This document shows positions 8,690-16,210 of a stretch of DNA of 20,789 nt, one piece after another. The stretch's first letter is position 1. Each line of letters opens with the position of its first letter. Origin of the DNA: an uncultured Oscillospiraceae bacterium (GTDB taxonomy: Bacteria > Bacillota > Clostridia > Oscillospirales > Oscillospiraceae); the NCBI GenBank assembly GCA_934572445.1, contig CAKTLD010000027.1, positions 1-20,789 of the forward strand, read 5' to 3'. Under the pieces are notes generated by a model that saw only the letters and a list, made by a program, of their open reading frames with translations, had not been told where the DNA came from and made no database searches. Made by a program: the position numbers and the translations under genes.

Positions 8690-8812
8690 GTCTTAAAAAT
8701 CATTTTTATTTGTTTGAACAAGCGCAAAAGGATAAAATATTCCATATATGTGAAAAGTGCAGATAAAATATACAAATGCGCATCTGCAAAGAATGAAAAA
8801 CATGCTGCGCGC

Positions 8813-8851
8813 AAAAAGAGGCGGCGTTCAGCTCATTCTGAACGCCGCCTC
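8813..8851 (-). terminator. terminator of the LysR-type gene
   Basis: A perfect 14-bp GC-rich stem (8818-8831 with 8838-8851, loop of 6) is followed on the minus strand by TTTTT (8813-8817). It closes the LysR gene and keeps its transcript out of argGH. Confidence 0.9.
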
Positions 8852-8925
8852 CGGCCGTTTCTTATTTTTCGCATGGCTCCGGCAGGGAGCACTTTCGGGG
8901 ACCGTGCCGCAAAAGCGTCCGGCCG

Positions 8926-9801
8926 TCACAGCTCACGGATAAAGTCCAGCACGCAGTCGCGCAGGCGGAGCAGCTCCTCGGGCGTGTTTTTGCGCAGATG
9001 CATCCCCATGCCGAGCTCGCGCCCCGTCTGCGGGCTGACCGGCAGCGTCTTTACGCCGCGCGTCCGGCCGCGCATCATGATCTCCGTCATCATGGTAATG
9101 CCGAGTCCCTTGCTCACCATACGGATCACTGTTTCATCGTCCACATGGCAGGGGCGGATCTTCGGCTTGATCTTCTTGGGGCTCAGCGCAGCGTTTACGT
9201 CGATATCAAACCGCCCGTAAGGCATCAGGAAATCCTTTCCGTCAAACTCCTCGATCGGGAAGGTCTCTCTGCCGCCGGTGGGATAATCCTCCGGCAGGAT
9301 GGCGTACATCGTGTCGTGGTACAGCGGCGTCCAGTCGCAGCTGATGCGGCTCTGCCGCGCGGCAAAGATGACGTCGGTCCGCCCGTCCTCCAGCAGCTCA
9401 AACGGCTCCAGCTCGTGGTCCACCATACGCAGGTCCACGTCGGTGTCCGGACACACGCGCCGGAAGCGGTACAGGATCTCCGGCATCCAGTGCATGGCAA
9501 GGCTTGCATAGGCGGCAATGCGGATCGTCTCGGGCTTTTTCTGCGTGATGGCGGCGATCTGGTTTTCCAGCTTCGCCGTGGCGCTGAGATATTCGCGGAT
9601 CGCCGGCAGCAGGGCCTCGCCGTCTTCGGTCAGCGCGATGCCGCTGTGGTCGCGGCGAATGAGCGTCATGCCAATCTCCCGCTCCAGCCCGTTGATCAGG
9701 TGCGTCAGGCCCGACTGTGTGTAGCCCACCACCTCGGACGCCTTGGAAAGGCTGCCGAGATTGACCGCCGTCATCAGGATCTCAAATTTTTTACTGTCCA
9801 T
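8926..9801 (-). CDS. LysR-family transcriptional regulator
   Basis: The 291-residue protein has an N-terminal winged helix-turn-helix (about 1-62, GSLSKASEVVGYTQSGLTHL) and a periplasmic-binding-protein-like effector domain (about 90-290). The ATG at 9801 is used because AAAGGA sits about 8 bases upstream and the product starts at the family-typical MDSKKFEILMTAV. A longer frame from 9831 would add ten residues without a good site. It is divergent from brnQ across 113 bp, the classic LysR arrangement, so control of brnQ by an amino acid effector is likely but unproven. Confidence 0.92.
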   Translation of the reverse strand: MDSKKFEILMTAVNLGSLSKASEVVGYTQSGLTHLINGLEREIGMTLIRRDHSGIALTEDGEALLPAIREYLSATAKLENQIAAITQKKPETIRIAAYASLAMHWMPEILYRFRRVCPDTDVDLRMVDHELEPFELLEDGRTDVIFAARQSRISCDWTPLYHDTMYAILPEDYPTGGRETFPIEEFDGKDFLMPYGRFDIDVNAALSPKKIKPKIRPCHVDDETVIRMVSKGLGITMMTEIMMRGRTRGVKTLPVSPQTGRELGMGMHLRKNTPEELLRLRDCVLDFIREL

Positions 9802-9914
9802 CGGGGATGTCCTTTCCACACGGTATTTCAATTTGTAATATAACTATTATAACCGGTCGTTTCTCTTTTGCAAGGCCCTGGTGTAAGATTTTCCGCATAA
9901 AGGAGTTGATTTCC
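9802..9914. promoter_or_regulatory. lysR-brnQ divergent control region
   Basis: The segment is AT-rich around 9830-9855, where TTGTAATATAACTATTATAA forms an imperfect inverted repeat with a T-N11-A core, the usual LysR-type site pattern. No confident -35/-10 pair was found for either gene. Confidence 0.35.
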
Positions 9915-11267
9915 ATGACTACTACGAGATTGACGATCCGGCAGAAGCTCCTCGTCGCAGGTACGCTGTTCGGCATGTTTTTCGGCGCGGGCAACCTGAT
10001 CTTCCCCGTGCACCTCGGCCAGATGGCCGGACGCAACGCGGTCGTTGCCATGATCGGCTTTATCATCACAGCCGTCGGCATCCCTATTTTCGGCGTCGCT
10101 GCCATCGGCATCACCCATTCTGACGGATTGCAGACGCTCGCGAGCAAGGTCAGCAAGGGCTATGGCATCTTTTTTACCTGTCTGCTCTACCTGACCATCG
10201 GGCCGCTGTTCGCTATCCCGCGCTGCGCCACTGTTTCCTTCACCACGGGCGTCGCCCCGCTGCTGGGCGCGGATTCGCCGGAGTGGCTGTACCTGCTCGT
10301 CTTTTCCGCGGCGTTTTTTGCCTTTGTGCTCTTTTTCTCGCTGCGTCCGGGTAAGATCACGCTCTGGATCGGCAAGATCATCAACCCGCTGTTTCTGCTC
10401 TTCTTCGCCGTGCTGGTCATTGCGGCGCTGCTGTCCCCCGGTGCGCCGATCGCTTCGGTCGAGCCGGTCGAGGCCTACCGGAGCGACGCCTTTTTCCCCT
10501 CGCTCATTGAGGGCTACGGCACGATGGATGCCATCGCGGGCCTGGCCTTCGGCATCGTGGTCATTGATGTGATCCGCCGCATGGGCGTTGATGATGACGA
10601 CGCCATCGCGCAGGACGTGCTCTCTTCGGGCCTTCTCACAGGTGCGCTGATGGTGCTGATCTATGTGGTGTCTATTCTGGTCGGCGCGCAGTCGCGCGGC
10701 CTGTTCGAGCTGTCCGACAACGGCGGCATCGCCCTCACGCAGATCGCCGGCCACTATCTCGGCGGCGTCGGCCAGTTCATCCTGGCTTTTACGATCACCT
10801 TTGCCTGCCTCAAGACCTCCGTCGGTCTGGTCACCGCCTGCTCGGAGACCTTTGTCAAGATGACAAACGGCAGGATATCCTACCGCGCCTGGGCGATCCT
10901 CTTCACGCTCTTCTCCTTTGCCGTTTCCAACATCGGCCTGAGCGCCATCATCGATTACTCCATCCCGATGCTCATGCTTATCTATCCCCCCGCCATCGCG
11001 CTTATCCTGCTCGCCTTTATCGGCAAGCTTTTCGGGCACGACCGCACTGTGTATATCGCGGCGATGATCGGCACCTGGGCTGCCGCCATTTTCGACTGCA
11101 TGAAGACGCTGCCTGCTTCGGTGCAGGCCGCGCTCCATCTGGACGGGCCCATCGCCCTTGCCGCGCGGTACCTGCCGCTGTTTGACAAAAATCTCGGCTG
11201 GGTGCTCCCTGCGCTGATCGGCTTTGCGATCGGTATGGCGATCCACCTCAGCCGCCGCAGAACGTAA
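9915..11267 (+). CDS. brnQ: branched-chain amino acid:cation symporter, LIVCS family
   Basis: The 450-residue integral membrane protein is the normal length for BrnQ carriers, which import leucine, isoleucine and valine with Na+ or H+. Strongly hydrophobic segments (about twelve) run throughout. The diagnostic N-terminal LFGMFFGAGNLIFPVHLGQ lies near residues 17-35, with GPLFAIPRCATVSFTTGVAP near 95. The ATG at 9915 has AAAGGAG at about 9 bases. An upstream ATG at 9807 lies in the control region and lacks such a site. Only a weak hairpin follows the stop, near 11273-11296. LysR-type control is inferred from the divergent neighbour. Confidence 0.95.
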   Translation: MTTTRLTIRQKLLVAGTLFGMFFGAGNLIFPVHLGQMAGRNAVVAMIGFIITAVGIPIFGVAAIGITHSDGLQTLASKVSKGYGIFFTCLLYLTIGPLFAIPRCATVSFTTGVAPLLGADSPEWLYLLVFSAAFFAFVLFFSLRPGKITLWIGKIINPLFLLFFAVLVIAALLSPGAPIASVEPVEAYRSDAFFPSLIEGYGTMDAIAGLAFGIVVIDVIRRMGVDDDDAIAQDVLSSGLLTGALMVLIYVVSILVGAQSRGLFELSDNGGIALTQIAGHYLGGVGQFILAFTITFACLKTSVGLVTACSETFVKMTNGRISYRAWAILFTLFSFAVSNIGLSAIIDYSIPMLMLIYPPAIALILLAFIGKLFGHDRTVYIAAMIGTWAAAIFDCMKTLPASVQAALHLDGPIALAARYLPLFDKNLGWVLPALIGFAIGMAIHLSRRRT

Positions 11268-11534
11268 GGCCCGGAGCCTCCTGCCGGCTATTTTTCTGAG
11301 ATTTTACCGAAATCGGACTGCGGAGTTTACACTGTCCGCGCATAATGGCCTCTGCCTGCACGGAAAATGCGCGGCGGGAGACCCGGGGCAGGAAAGACAC
11401 TTGCATCCGGCGCTCTTGCGCGCCGAAAGCGGTATAAGGATTTGGATTTCCCCTGTATTCTACCGTGGGGGGGATGTTGTGTCCGATGCGTCGGTGCTAC
11501 ACTTTCAGCATCCAAAAAACGGGAGGCTTATTCT

Positions 11535-11999
11535 ATGGATCAGACGGCTATTGGCAGCTACATCGCGCAAAAGCGCAGAGCGCAGAATCTCACGCAGGAA
11601 CAGCTGGCAGAAGCGCTCGGCGTGTCCAACAAGACTATTTCCAAATGGGAGAACGGCAAATGCATGCCGGATTACGGCGTTATCCAGAAGCTCTGCGATG
11701 CGCTCCATGTGACGCTTCCGGAGCTGATGGACGGCGAGGACGCGGCGGAGAACAGCATGCGCGTCTATGACAATGCGCAGATCCTCGATCTGCTTCACCG
11801 CACGCAGGAACTGGAGCGGCAAAAGGGCGTCCTCTGCGGCGTGGCCCTCATCGTCCTCGGCATTGCCTGCAGCGCCATGTCGAGAACGACCGGCGGGACC
11901 GACGTGCAGGATTTTGTCTCTGGTATTCTGATGGGGCTCTCTATTGTGGAGATCCTGGCGGGCATCTGGGTCATCGGCAGGCAGAAGCGGCACGAATGA
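11535..11999 (+). CDS. XRE-family regulator with C-terminal membrane helices
   Basis: The 154-residue protein starts with a Cro/CI-type helix-turn-helix (about 6-60, LTQEQLAEALGVSNKTISKW). A short helical linker follows (about 75-97), then two hydrophobic segments (VLCGVALIVLGIACSAM and ISGILMGLSIVEIL-type, about 101-148), so it is probably membrane-tethered. The ATG at 11535 has GGGAGG about 9 bases upstream. A -10-like TACACT at 11498-11503 precedes it with a weak -35 (TGTTGT, 17 bp). Small Firmicute regulators of this layout are common. Its target is unknown, and the SorC gene downstream has its own promoter. Confidence 0.8.
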   Translation: MDQTAIGSYIAQKRRAQNLTQEQLAEALGVSNKTISKWENGKCMPDYGVIQKLCDALHVTLPELMDGEDAAENSMRVYDNAQILDLLHRTQELERQKGVLCGVALIVLGIACSAMSRTTGGTDVQDFVSGILMGLSIVEILAGIWVIGRQKRHE

Positions 12000-12071
12000 C
12001 CGCCCCCGCCTGTGGAACACGGAGCCCGTTTGTACGAGGTCCAAAGGTCCATATAAGGGGGGCATTGGCTA

Positions 12072-12100
12072 TTGCAAAGCGCTCGCACATGTGCTACAGT
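12072..12100 (+). promoter_or_regulatory. promoter of the SorC-type gene
   Basis: TTGCAA (12072-12077) and TACAGT (12095-12100) are 17 bp apart, 37 bases ahead of the ATG. The -10 runs straight into a candidate operator. Confidence 0.5.
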
Positions 12101-12114
12101 AACATATGTAACAC
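12099..12114. promoter_or_regulatory. candidate SorC-protein operator in its own promoter
   Basis: The segment contains TAACATAT (12100-12107) overlapping ATGTAACA (12106-12113), centred on the palindrome ACATATGT. Both 8-mers recur in the promoter of the kinase operon, which suggests one shared regulator. Confidence 0.4.
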
Positions 12115-12136
12115 TTGCGCGGAGGAACGATACGTC

Positions 12137-13063
12137 ATGCTCAGTCGGGAAAAGCAGAAAAAATTAGCCTATGTTGCCCGCCGGTACTATCTGGAGGACC
12201 AACGCCAGAGCGATATTGCGAAGGAACTGGGCGTTTCCCGCCCGCTGGTCAGCCGGATGCTTTCCGAGGCGCGCGAGCTTGGCGTGGTGGAGATCACGAT
12301 CCATGAGCCGGGAGCGCGGACGGCGGATCTGACGAAGCGGCTGCAGCTGTTCAGCGCCATTCAAAACGGCGTTTTGGTGGAGGACGGGAAGGATGAGGAC
12401 GAGACCAACCGCGCGCTTTCGCAGGGCGCGGTCGGGCTGCTCCGGCAGATCGGAGCCCGGCGTCTTGGCGTTGGCTGGGGATATCTCATCGGGCAGCTCG
12501 TGACATGGCTGGAGGCGAATCCGCAGCGGGACAGCTCCATCACAGATATCTGCCCCCTGGTGGGGAATGCCAGTATCCCAGCCCGCAATTACCAGTCCAA
12601 TGAAAATGTCCGCCTGATGGCGCAGCAGTTCGGCGCGGTCCCGCACTTTCTCTATCTGCCCGCCCTGCCGGACAGTGTGGAGGAAAAGCGCGTCCTGTGC
12701 TCAACGGAGGTCTACCGCCGGATCGAACAGCAGTGGGATCAGATCGACACGGCGCTGGTCAACATCGGCAACTACCCTTCCAGCCCCGATTTTGCCTCGC
12801 TCGTCCGCTATGGCGACCTGCTGCAGAAGCAGCGTGCCTGCGGCAGGATGCTCGTTTACTATTTCAATGAGGACGGGACGGTCATCCAGTCAGATCAGGA
12901 CTTTGCCATTCAGGTCCCGCTGGATACGCTCCGGCGCTGCCCCAATATCGTTGGCGTCTGTTCGGCGAATACCAGCGCGAAAGCGCTGCGCGGTGCGCTG
13001 CGCTCCGGACTTCTGACGCATATCGTGGCCCGCGCCAACCTTGCGCAGATGCTCCTTTCTTAA
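12137..13063 (+). CDS. SorC/DeoR-type sugar-sensing transcriptional regulator
   Basis: The 308-residue protein has an N-terminal helix-turn-helix (about 22-53, QSDIAKELGVSRPLVSRMLS) and the C-terminal sugar-phosphate binding domain of the SorC family (about 60-307). The latter shows RRLGVGWGYLIGQL, ICPLVGNAS and the late effector-domain motif SAKALRGALRSGLLTHIVA. LsrR, DeoR (Bacillus) and CggR belong to this family and respond to phosphorylated sugars. The ATG at 12137 follows GGAGG at 12121-12125 by 11 bases. It sits directly before the kinase/LsrF-like operon, separated by a terminator, and is its likely repressor. The inducer would be a phosphorylated product of that kinase, by analogy with LsrR and phospho-AI-2. 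Confidence 0.92.
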   Translation: MLSREKQKKLAYVARRYYLEDQRQSDIAKELGVSRPLVSRMLSEARELGVVEITIHEPGARTADLTKRLQLFSAIQNGVLVEDGKDEDETNRALSQGAVGLLRQIGARRLGVGWGYLIGQLVTWLEANPQRDSSITDICPLVGNASIPARNYQSNENVRLMAQQFGAVPHFLYLPALPDSVEEKRVLCSTEVYRRIEQQWDQIDTALVNIGNYPSSPDFASLVRYGDLLQKQRACGRMLVYYFNEDGTVIQSDQDFAIQVPLDTLRRCPNIVGVCSANTSAKALRGALRSGLLTHIVARANLAQMLLS

Positions 13064-13071
13064 TCATGACG

Positions 13072-13113
13072 AAAATACCCAAGGCTGCCGTTCCGCAGCC
13101 TTGGGTATTTTTT
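13072..13113 (+). terminator. terminator of the SorC-type gene
   Basis: A perfect 17-bp stem (13072-13088 and 13095-13111) with a 6-base loop ends in TTTTTT. It separates the regulator transcript from the operon, which therefore needs its own promoter. Confidence 0.92.
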
Positions 13114-13182
13114 CGCAGAACGGCAGACGCCGGTCCAATCGGGAATGATGTGCATGGAACACGCCTTTCGGCAAGACGATTA

Positions 13183-13211
13183 TTGACTTTTGTAACTTTT
13201 TGAGTTAACAT
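13183..13211 (+). promoter_or_regulatory. promoter of the kinase/LsrF-like operon
   Basis: TTGACT (13183-13188) and TAACAT (13206-13211) are 17 bp apart, 58 bases before the first start codon. The region is clearly AT-richer than its surroundings. Confidence 0.65.
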
Positions 13212-13229
13212 ATATTCACAAATGTAACA
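13191..13229. promoter_or_regulatory. candidate SorC-protein operator at the operon promoter
   Basis: TAACATAT (13206-13213) covers the -10 and ATGTAACA lies at 13222-13229. A further TGTAAC sits in the spacer at 13191-13196. The same two 8-mers occur in the regulator's promoter, 10 bases closer together. Confidence 0.45.
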
Positions 13230-13268
13230 GCGCTATTTTGGATCATACGGAAAGGAGGGAACCATTTT

Positions 13269-13877
13269 ATGACAAAGGCAGAATTTGCCCGGCGGCTGGA
13301 AAACGCCTGCGAAGCGGTTATCAGCGCGGAAGCGGAGCTGACGGAGATCGACTCCAGATTCGGCGACGCCGACCATGGCCTGACGATGACGAAGGTCGCC
13401 AGGGCGATCGCGCAGGCGGTCGAGGGCTCCGACGGAGGCATCCGGTCTATGCTGGATGACGCGGCGATGGCCGTGATGACGCTCAACGGCGGCAGCGCCG
13501 TTCCCCTGTGGAACACCTGGCTGGACGGTATGCAGGAGGAGGCGCCCGAGGGCGGCGAGATCGACGCTGTGGGGCTCAAAACGATCTTTGCCAAGGCGCT
13601 CGAAGAGCTGGACGACATGTCCGGCGCCAAGGTGGGCGACAAGACCATGATGGATGCCGTGATCCCCGCGAGCACCGCTATCGCCGCCTATGACGGCGAT
13701 AGCGAGAGCGAGCTTTTCGCGCTGGCGGCGCAGGCCGCCGAAGCGGGCGCGGAGAGCACCAGGAACTTTGTTTCCAGGTTTGGACGCGCCAAGAGCTACG
13801 GCACGCAGACGATCGGCACGCCGGATGCCGGCGCGGTATCGATGGCGCGCTTTTTCCGCGGGCTGGCGCAGTCCTGA
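13269..13877 (+). CDS. DhaL-like ATP-binding subunit of a dihydroxyacetone-type kinase
   Basis: The 202-residue all-alpha DAK2/DhaL domain protein carries the Mg-nucleotide aspartates D28, D33 and D35 in IDSRFGDADHG. The conserved GDKTMMDAVIPA (about 123-134) and the C-terminal GTPDAGAVS loop are also present. In DhaKL systems this subunit delivers phosphate to the ketone held by DhaK. The loop that is usually GGASGPL in family members reads GGSAVPL here, so it is a divergent member. GGAGG-type ribosome binding (AAAGGAGGG at 13251-13259) precedes the ATG. It is first in a four-gene operon, and dhaK-like follows after 52 bases. No PTS-type DhaM phosphodonor is encoded nearby, which leaves open direct ATP use or a DhaM elsewhere. 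Confidence 0.88.
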   Translation: MTKAEFARRLENACEAVISAEAELTEIDSRFGDADHGLTMTKVARAIAQAVEGSDGGIRSMLDDAAMAVMTLNGGSAVPLWNTWLDGMQEEAPEGGEIDAVGLKTIFAKALEELDDMSGAKVGDKTMMDAVIPASTAIAAYDGDSESELFALAAQAAEAGAESTRNFVSRFGRAKSYGTQTIGTPDAGAVSMARFFRGLAQS

Positions 13878-13929
13878 GCCCCCCCAAACACGACAAAACG
13901 AACAACTTTTGAATGTGGAGGATGACAGC

Positions 13930-14928
13930 ATGAAGATGAAGAAATTTATGAACGCACCCGAGACCGTTACCGACGAGGAGCTGACCGGCCTCGGCCTGGC
14001 CTATCCCGACATTCTGGATGTGGACGGCCATCTGGTCATCAGCAAGAATCTGGCCGCGGCGGATCGCGTGACCATCGTGACCTACGGCGGCTCCGGCCAC
14101 GAGCCCGCGCAGGCGGGCTTTGTCGGCAAGGGCATGCTCGATGTGCAGGCGGTGGGCGATATCTTCGCCGCGCCGAACGGACAGCTGGTGTTTGACGCGA
14201 TGAAGCTGGCGGACAAGGGCCACGGCGTGCTGCTGCTGACGCTCAATTACGCGGGCGATCAGCTGGCGGGCAAGCAGGCGATGAAGCTGGCGAAGAAGGC
14301 CGGGCTCAATGTTCGCCAGGTCGTCACCGGCGAGGAGATCCAGTACGACCCCAACGGCGAGGACAACAAGCGCGGCCTTGCCGGCGCGGTGGCCCTGTAC
14401 CACATTGCCGCCGCCGCGGCGCGGGAGGGCAAGACGCTCGACGAGGTGGCCGAGATCGCGCAGCGCTACGCGGACAGCATGGCATCCATTACCGTCAAGT
14501 CCACCGACGCGACGCACCCGCAGAACGGGATGTCCTTTGGCGATCTGGGCGAGACCGACCTCATGGAGATCGGCGCCGGTCAGCACGGTGAGGGCGGCGG
14601 CGTCCGCGTGCCCATGATGTCCGCGAAGGACACTGTGGCGACGGTCGCGGAGGCGCTGAGCAGGAGCCTCGGCCTCAAGGCGGGCGACAAGACGTTCGTG
14701 ATGATCAACGGCTGCGGCGCGACCACAATGATGGAGATGCTGGTGCTGTTCAAGGATACGGTGGAGTTCCTGAAGGCCAGGGACGTGGAGGTCGTGGCCA
14801 GCATGGTCGGCGAGATCCTCACCGTGCAGGAGGCGGCAGGCTTCCAGATGAATATTGCCAAGTGGGATGAGGAGTTCCTCCGCCTGTGGAACACGCCCTG
14901 CCACACCCCCGCCTACAGCAAGGAGTGA
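13930..14928 (+). CDS. divergent DhaK-like substrate-binding kinase subunit
   Basis: The 332-residue protein holds the hydroxyketone substrate for phosphorylation. Residues aligned by motif with the E. coli DhaK catalytic set are H57 (TYGGSGHEPAQAGFVGKG), D110 (NYAGD) and H219, the covalent substrate-binding histidine. The canonical GIHGEPG around that histidine reads GQHGEGG, and the region 136-230 is otherwise loosely conserved. This suggests a substrate other than plain dihydroxyacetone. The ATG at 13930 has GGAGG about 9 bases upstream. The frame stays open further upstream, but it overlaps the dhaL-like gene and has no supported start there. The next gene begins 3 bases after its stop, so translation is probably coupled. 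Tetrulose kinases also belong to this superfamily. Confidence 0.88.
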   Translation: MKMKKFMNAPETVTDEELTGLGLAYPDILDVDGHLVISKNLAAADRVTIVTYGGSGHEPAQAGFVGKGMLDVQAVGDIFAAPNGQLVFDAMKLADKGHGVLLLTLNYAGDQLAGKQAMKLAKKAGLNVRQVVTGEEIQYDPNGEDNKRGLAGAVALYHIAAAAAREGKTLDEVAEIAQRYADSMASITVKSTDATHPQNGMSFGDLGETDLMEIGAGQHGEGGGVRVPMMSAKDTVATVAEALSRSLGLKAGDKTFVMINGCGATTMMEMLVLFKDTVEFLKARDVEVVASMVGEILTVQEAAGFQMNIAKWDEEFLRLWNTPCHTPAYSKE

Positions 14929-14931
14929 GCC

Positions 14932-15816
14932 ATGGCGGACAATATCGGAAATAAGGCCGCGCACGACTATCATCTGGACATTGCTCCCGCGCAGGAGGGC
15001 TTTTATGTCAAGGGTGCAGCCCACAGCGACTGGGGCATGCAGAACCGCCTTTCCCGCATCTTTGATCCGCGCTCCGGCAACACCGTGATGCTGGCCTTTG
15101 ACCACGGCTACATCATGGGCCCCACGGCGGGGCTGGAACGCGTCGATCTGGTCATTCCTGCGCTCGCACCCTATGTGGATGTGCTGATGGGCACAAAGGG
15201 CGTCATCCGCTCGTGCATCCCGCCCACGGTCCCGGCGGCCAAATGCGTGCGCCTGACCTACGATTCCACGGTGCTTTACGATGATATGTCCAACGGCGGC
15301 GGCTTCGCCTGCGATATGGAGAACGCCATCCGCATGAATGCGGACTGCGTGGCCGTGCAGACCTTCATCGGCGCGCCGGGCGAATCCCGCTCGCTGGAGC
15401 TGCTGTGCCGCGCGGCGGATGCCGGTGCGCGCTATGGCATCCCGACGCTGGGTGTGGTAGCCGTCGGCAAGCAGATGGAGCGGACAGAACGCTTTTTCCT
15501 GCTGGCGACCCGCGTGCTGGCGGAGAACGGCGCGAACATCGTCAAGAGCTACTATTGCGACGGCTTTGAGCGCGTGGCGGCCGCCTGCCCCGTCCCCATC
15601 GTTATCGCGGGCGGCAAAAAGCTGCCGGAGCTCGACGCGCTGGAAATGGCTTACCGCGCTATCCGCGAGGGCGCGCACGGTGTGGACATGGGCCGCAATA
15701 TCTTCCAGTCCGACTGCCCCGCCGGCATGGCGCAGGCCATCGGCAAGGTCGTTCATGAGGGTTATACCGCCGCGCAGGCCTACGAGGTCTATGAGGAAGT
15801 AAAAAACCGGAACTGA
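14932..15816 (+). CDS. LsrF-like class I aldolase/thiolase
   Basis: The 294-residue DeoC/FbaB-fold protein closely resembles E. coli LsrF (291 residues). Shared blocks include DWGMQ-RLSRIF (34-44), VMLAFDHGY (52-60), GPTAGLERVD (63-72), VPIVIAGGKKLPE (221-233) and GVDMGRNIFQSD (250-261). The Schiff-base lysine of LsrF corresponds to K205 in NIVKSYY. LsrF transfers an acetyl group from 3-hydroxy-2,4-pentanedione 5-phosphate to CoA, yielding dihydroxyacetone phosphate and acetyl-CoA. Whether this homologue uses that substrate or a related ketose phosphate is not shown. AAGGAG overlaps the end of the dhaK-like gene, 7 bases before the ATG. Neighbouring DAK subunits and a VOC protein suggest it acts third in a short pathway. 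Confidence 0.88.
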   Translation: MADNIGNKAAHDYHLDIAPAQEGFYVKGAAHSDWGMQNRLSRIFDPRSGNTVMLAFDHGYIMGPTAGLERVDLVIPALAPYVDVLMGTKGVIRSCIPPTVPAAKCVRLTYDSTVLYDDMSNGGGFACDMENAIRMNADCVAVQTFIGAPGESRSLELLCRAADAGARYGIPTLGVVAVGKQMERTERFFLLATRVLAENGANIVKSYYCDGFERVAAACPVPIVIAGGKKLPELDALEMAYRAIREGAHGVDMGRNIFQSDCPAGMAQAIGKVVHEGYTAAQAYEVYEEVKNRN

Positions 15817-15842
15817 AACATGAGAAACAGGAGGAACGCTTT

Positions 15843-16166
15843 ATGTCCGCTGAATACATGCACATCGGTATCCCCATCACCAACCGCAAGCCCAATATGA
15901 CCTATAACGAGGGAGCAAAGTTCTGGGTCAGCAATGTGGATGACTACGATTACAAGATCGAGTACCTGAAGTTTGAGGAGGGCACGCCCTTTCCTGAGGA
16001 GATCCACCGCAGCCCGCACGTTGCGTACAAGGTGGACGATCTGGAAAAGTACATCGCCGACGCTGACAGTGTGATCTGCGGTCCGATGGCCGCCAACGAC
16101 AAGGGCGACCGGCTGGCTTTCGTCTGGAAGGACGGCGCCATCCTGGAGCTCTATCAGGAGGCCTGA
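15843..16166 (+). CDS. small VOC-superfamily (glyoxalase-fold) protein, possible isomerase
   Basis: The 107-residue protein fits a single vicinal-oxygen-chelate module, which would work as a dimer. Potential metal ligands follow the H/E/H/E order of glyoxalase-type enzymes: H7 (MHIGIPI), E40 (KIEYLKF), H59 (SPHVAYKVDDLEKYI) and E102 (GAILELYQ). VOC enzymes carry out isomerisation, epimerisation or lyase chemistry on vicinal oxygens, commonly with a divalent metal. The gene has AGGAGG at 15830-15835 ahead of its ATG and lies 26 bases after the LsrF-like gene, before a terminator, so it is the last operon member. An isomerase role analogous to LsrG, which has a different fold, is inference. The fold call rests on motif pattern only. 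Confidence 0.7.
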   Translation: MSAEYMHIGIPITNRKPNMTYNEGAKFWVSNVDDYDYKIEYLKFEEGTPFPEEIHRSPHVAYKVDDLEKYIADADSVICGPMAANDKGDRLAFVWKDGAILELYQEA

Positions 16167-16210
16167 GAAAAAGCGGCCGCGGCCATTTGCCGGTCGTGAC
16201 AGATGAGCAG

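Larger units (their letters stand above)
8619..8925. other. argG-lysR intergenic region
   Basis: This AT-rich stretch (about 8690-8812) is unlike the GC-rich genes around it. It holds the argGH promoter and the lysR terminator. An inverted pair TGCAGAT (8758-8764) / ATCTGCA (8782-8788) lies 17 bp apart with ATGCGCAT inside it. No coding frame is convincing. Confidence 0.5.

Noticed and set aside
8758..8788. TGCAGAT / ATCTGCA inverted repeat upstream of argG
   Set aside because: It has 7-bp arms with a 17-bp gap, lies about 140 bases from the argG start and has no T-run. It could easily be chance in an AT-rich spacer.
9828..11246. A 472-codon minus-strand open frame opposite brnQ
   Set aside because: The product is extremely charged (Asp/Arg/Glu/Gln runs), the expected antisense of a hydrophobic transporter.
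11268..11300. Hairpin after brnQ as a terminator
   Set aside because: The stem is only about 4-6 bp with a poor T-run, too weak to call.
11432..11450. CGGCGC/GCGCCG hairpin between brnQ and the XRE gene
   Set aside because: It is a short 6-bp stem with no T-run and no neighbouring regulatory logic.
13678..15756. A 692-codon open frame on the minus strand opposite the dhaL/dhaK/LsrF-like genes
   Set aside because: It is the mirror of GC-rich codons in three genes with clear family motifs. Its translation is rich in His/Arg/Leu and low in Lys, and matches no family.
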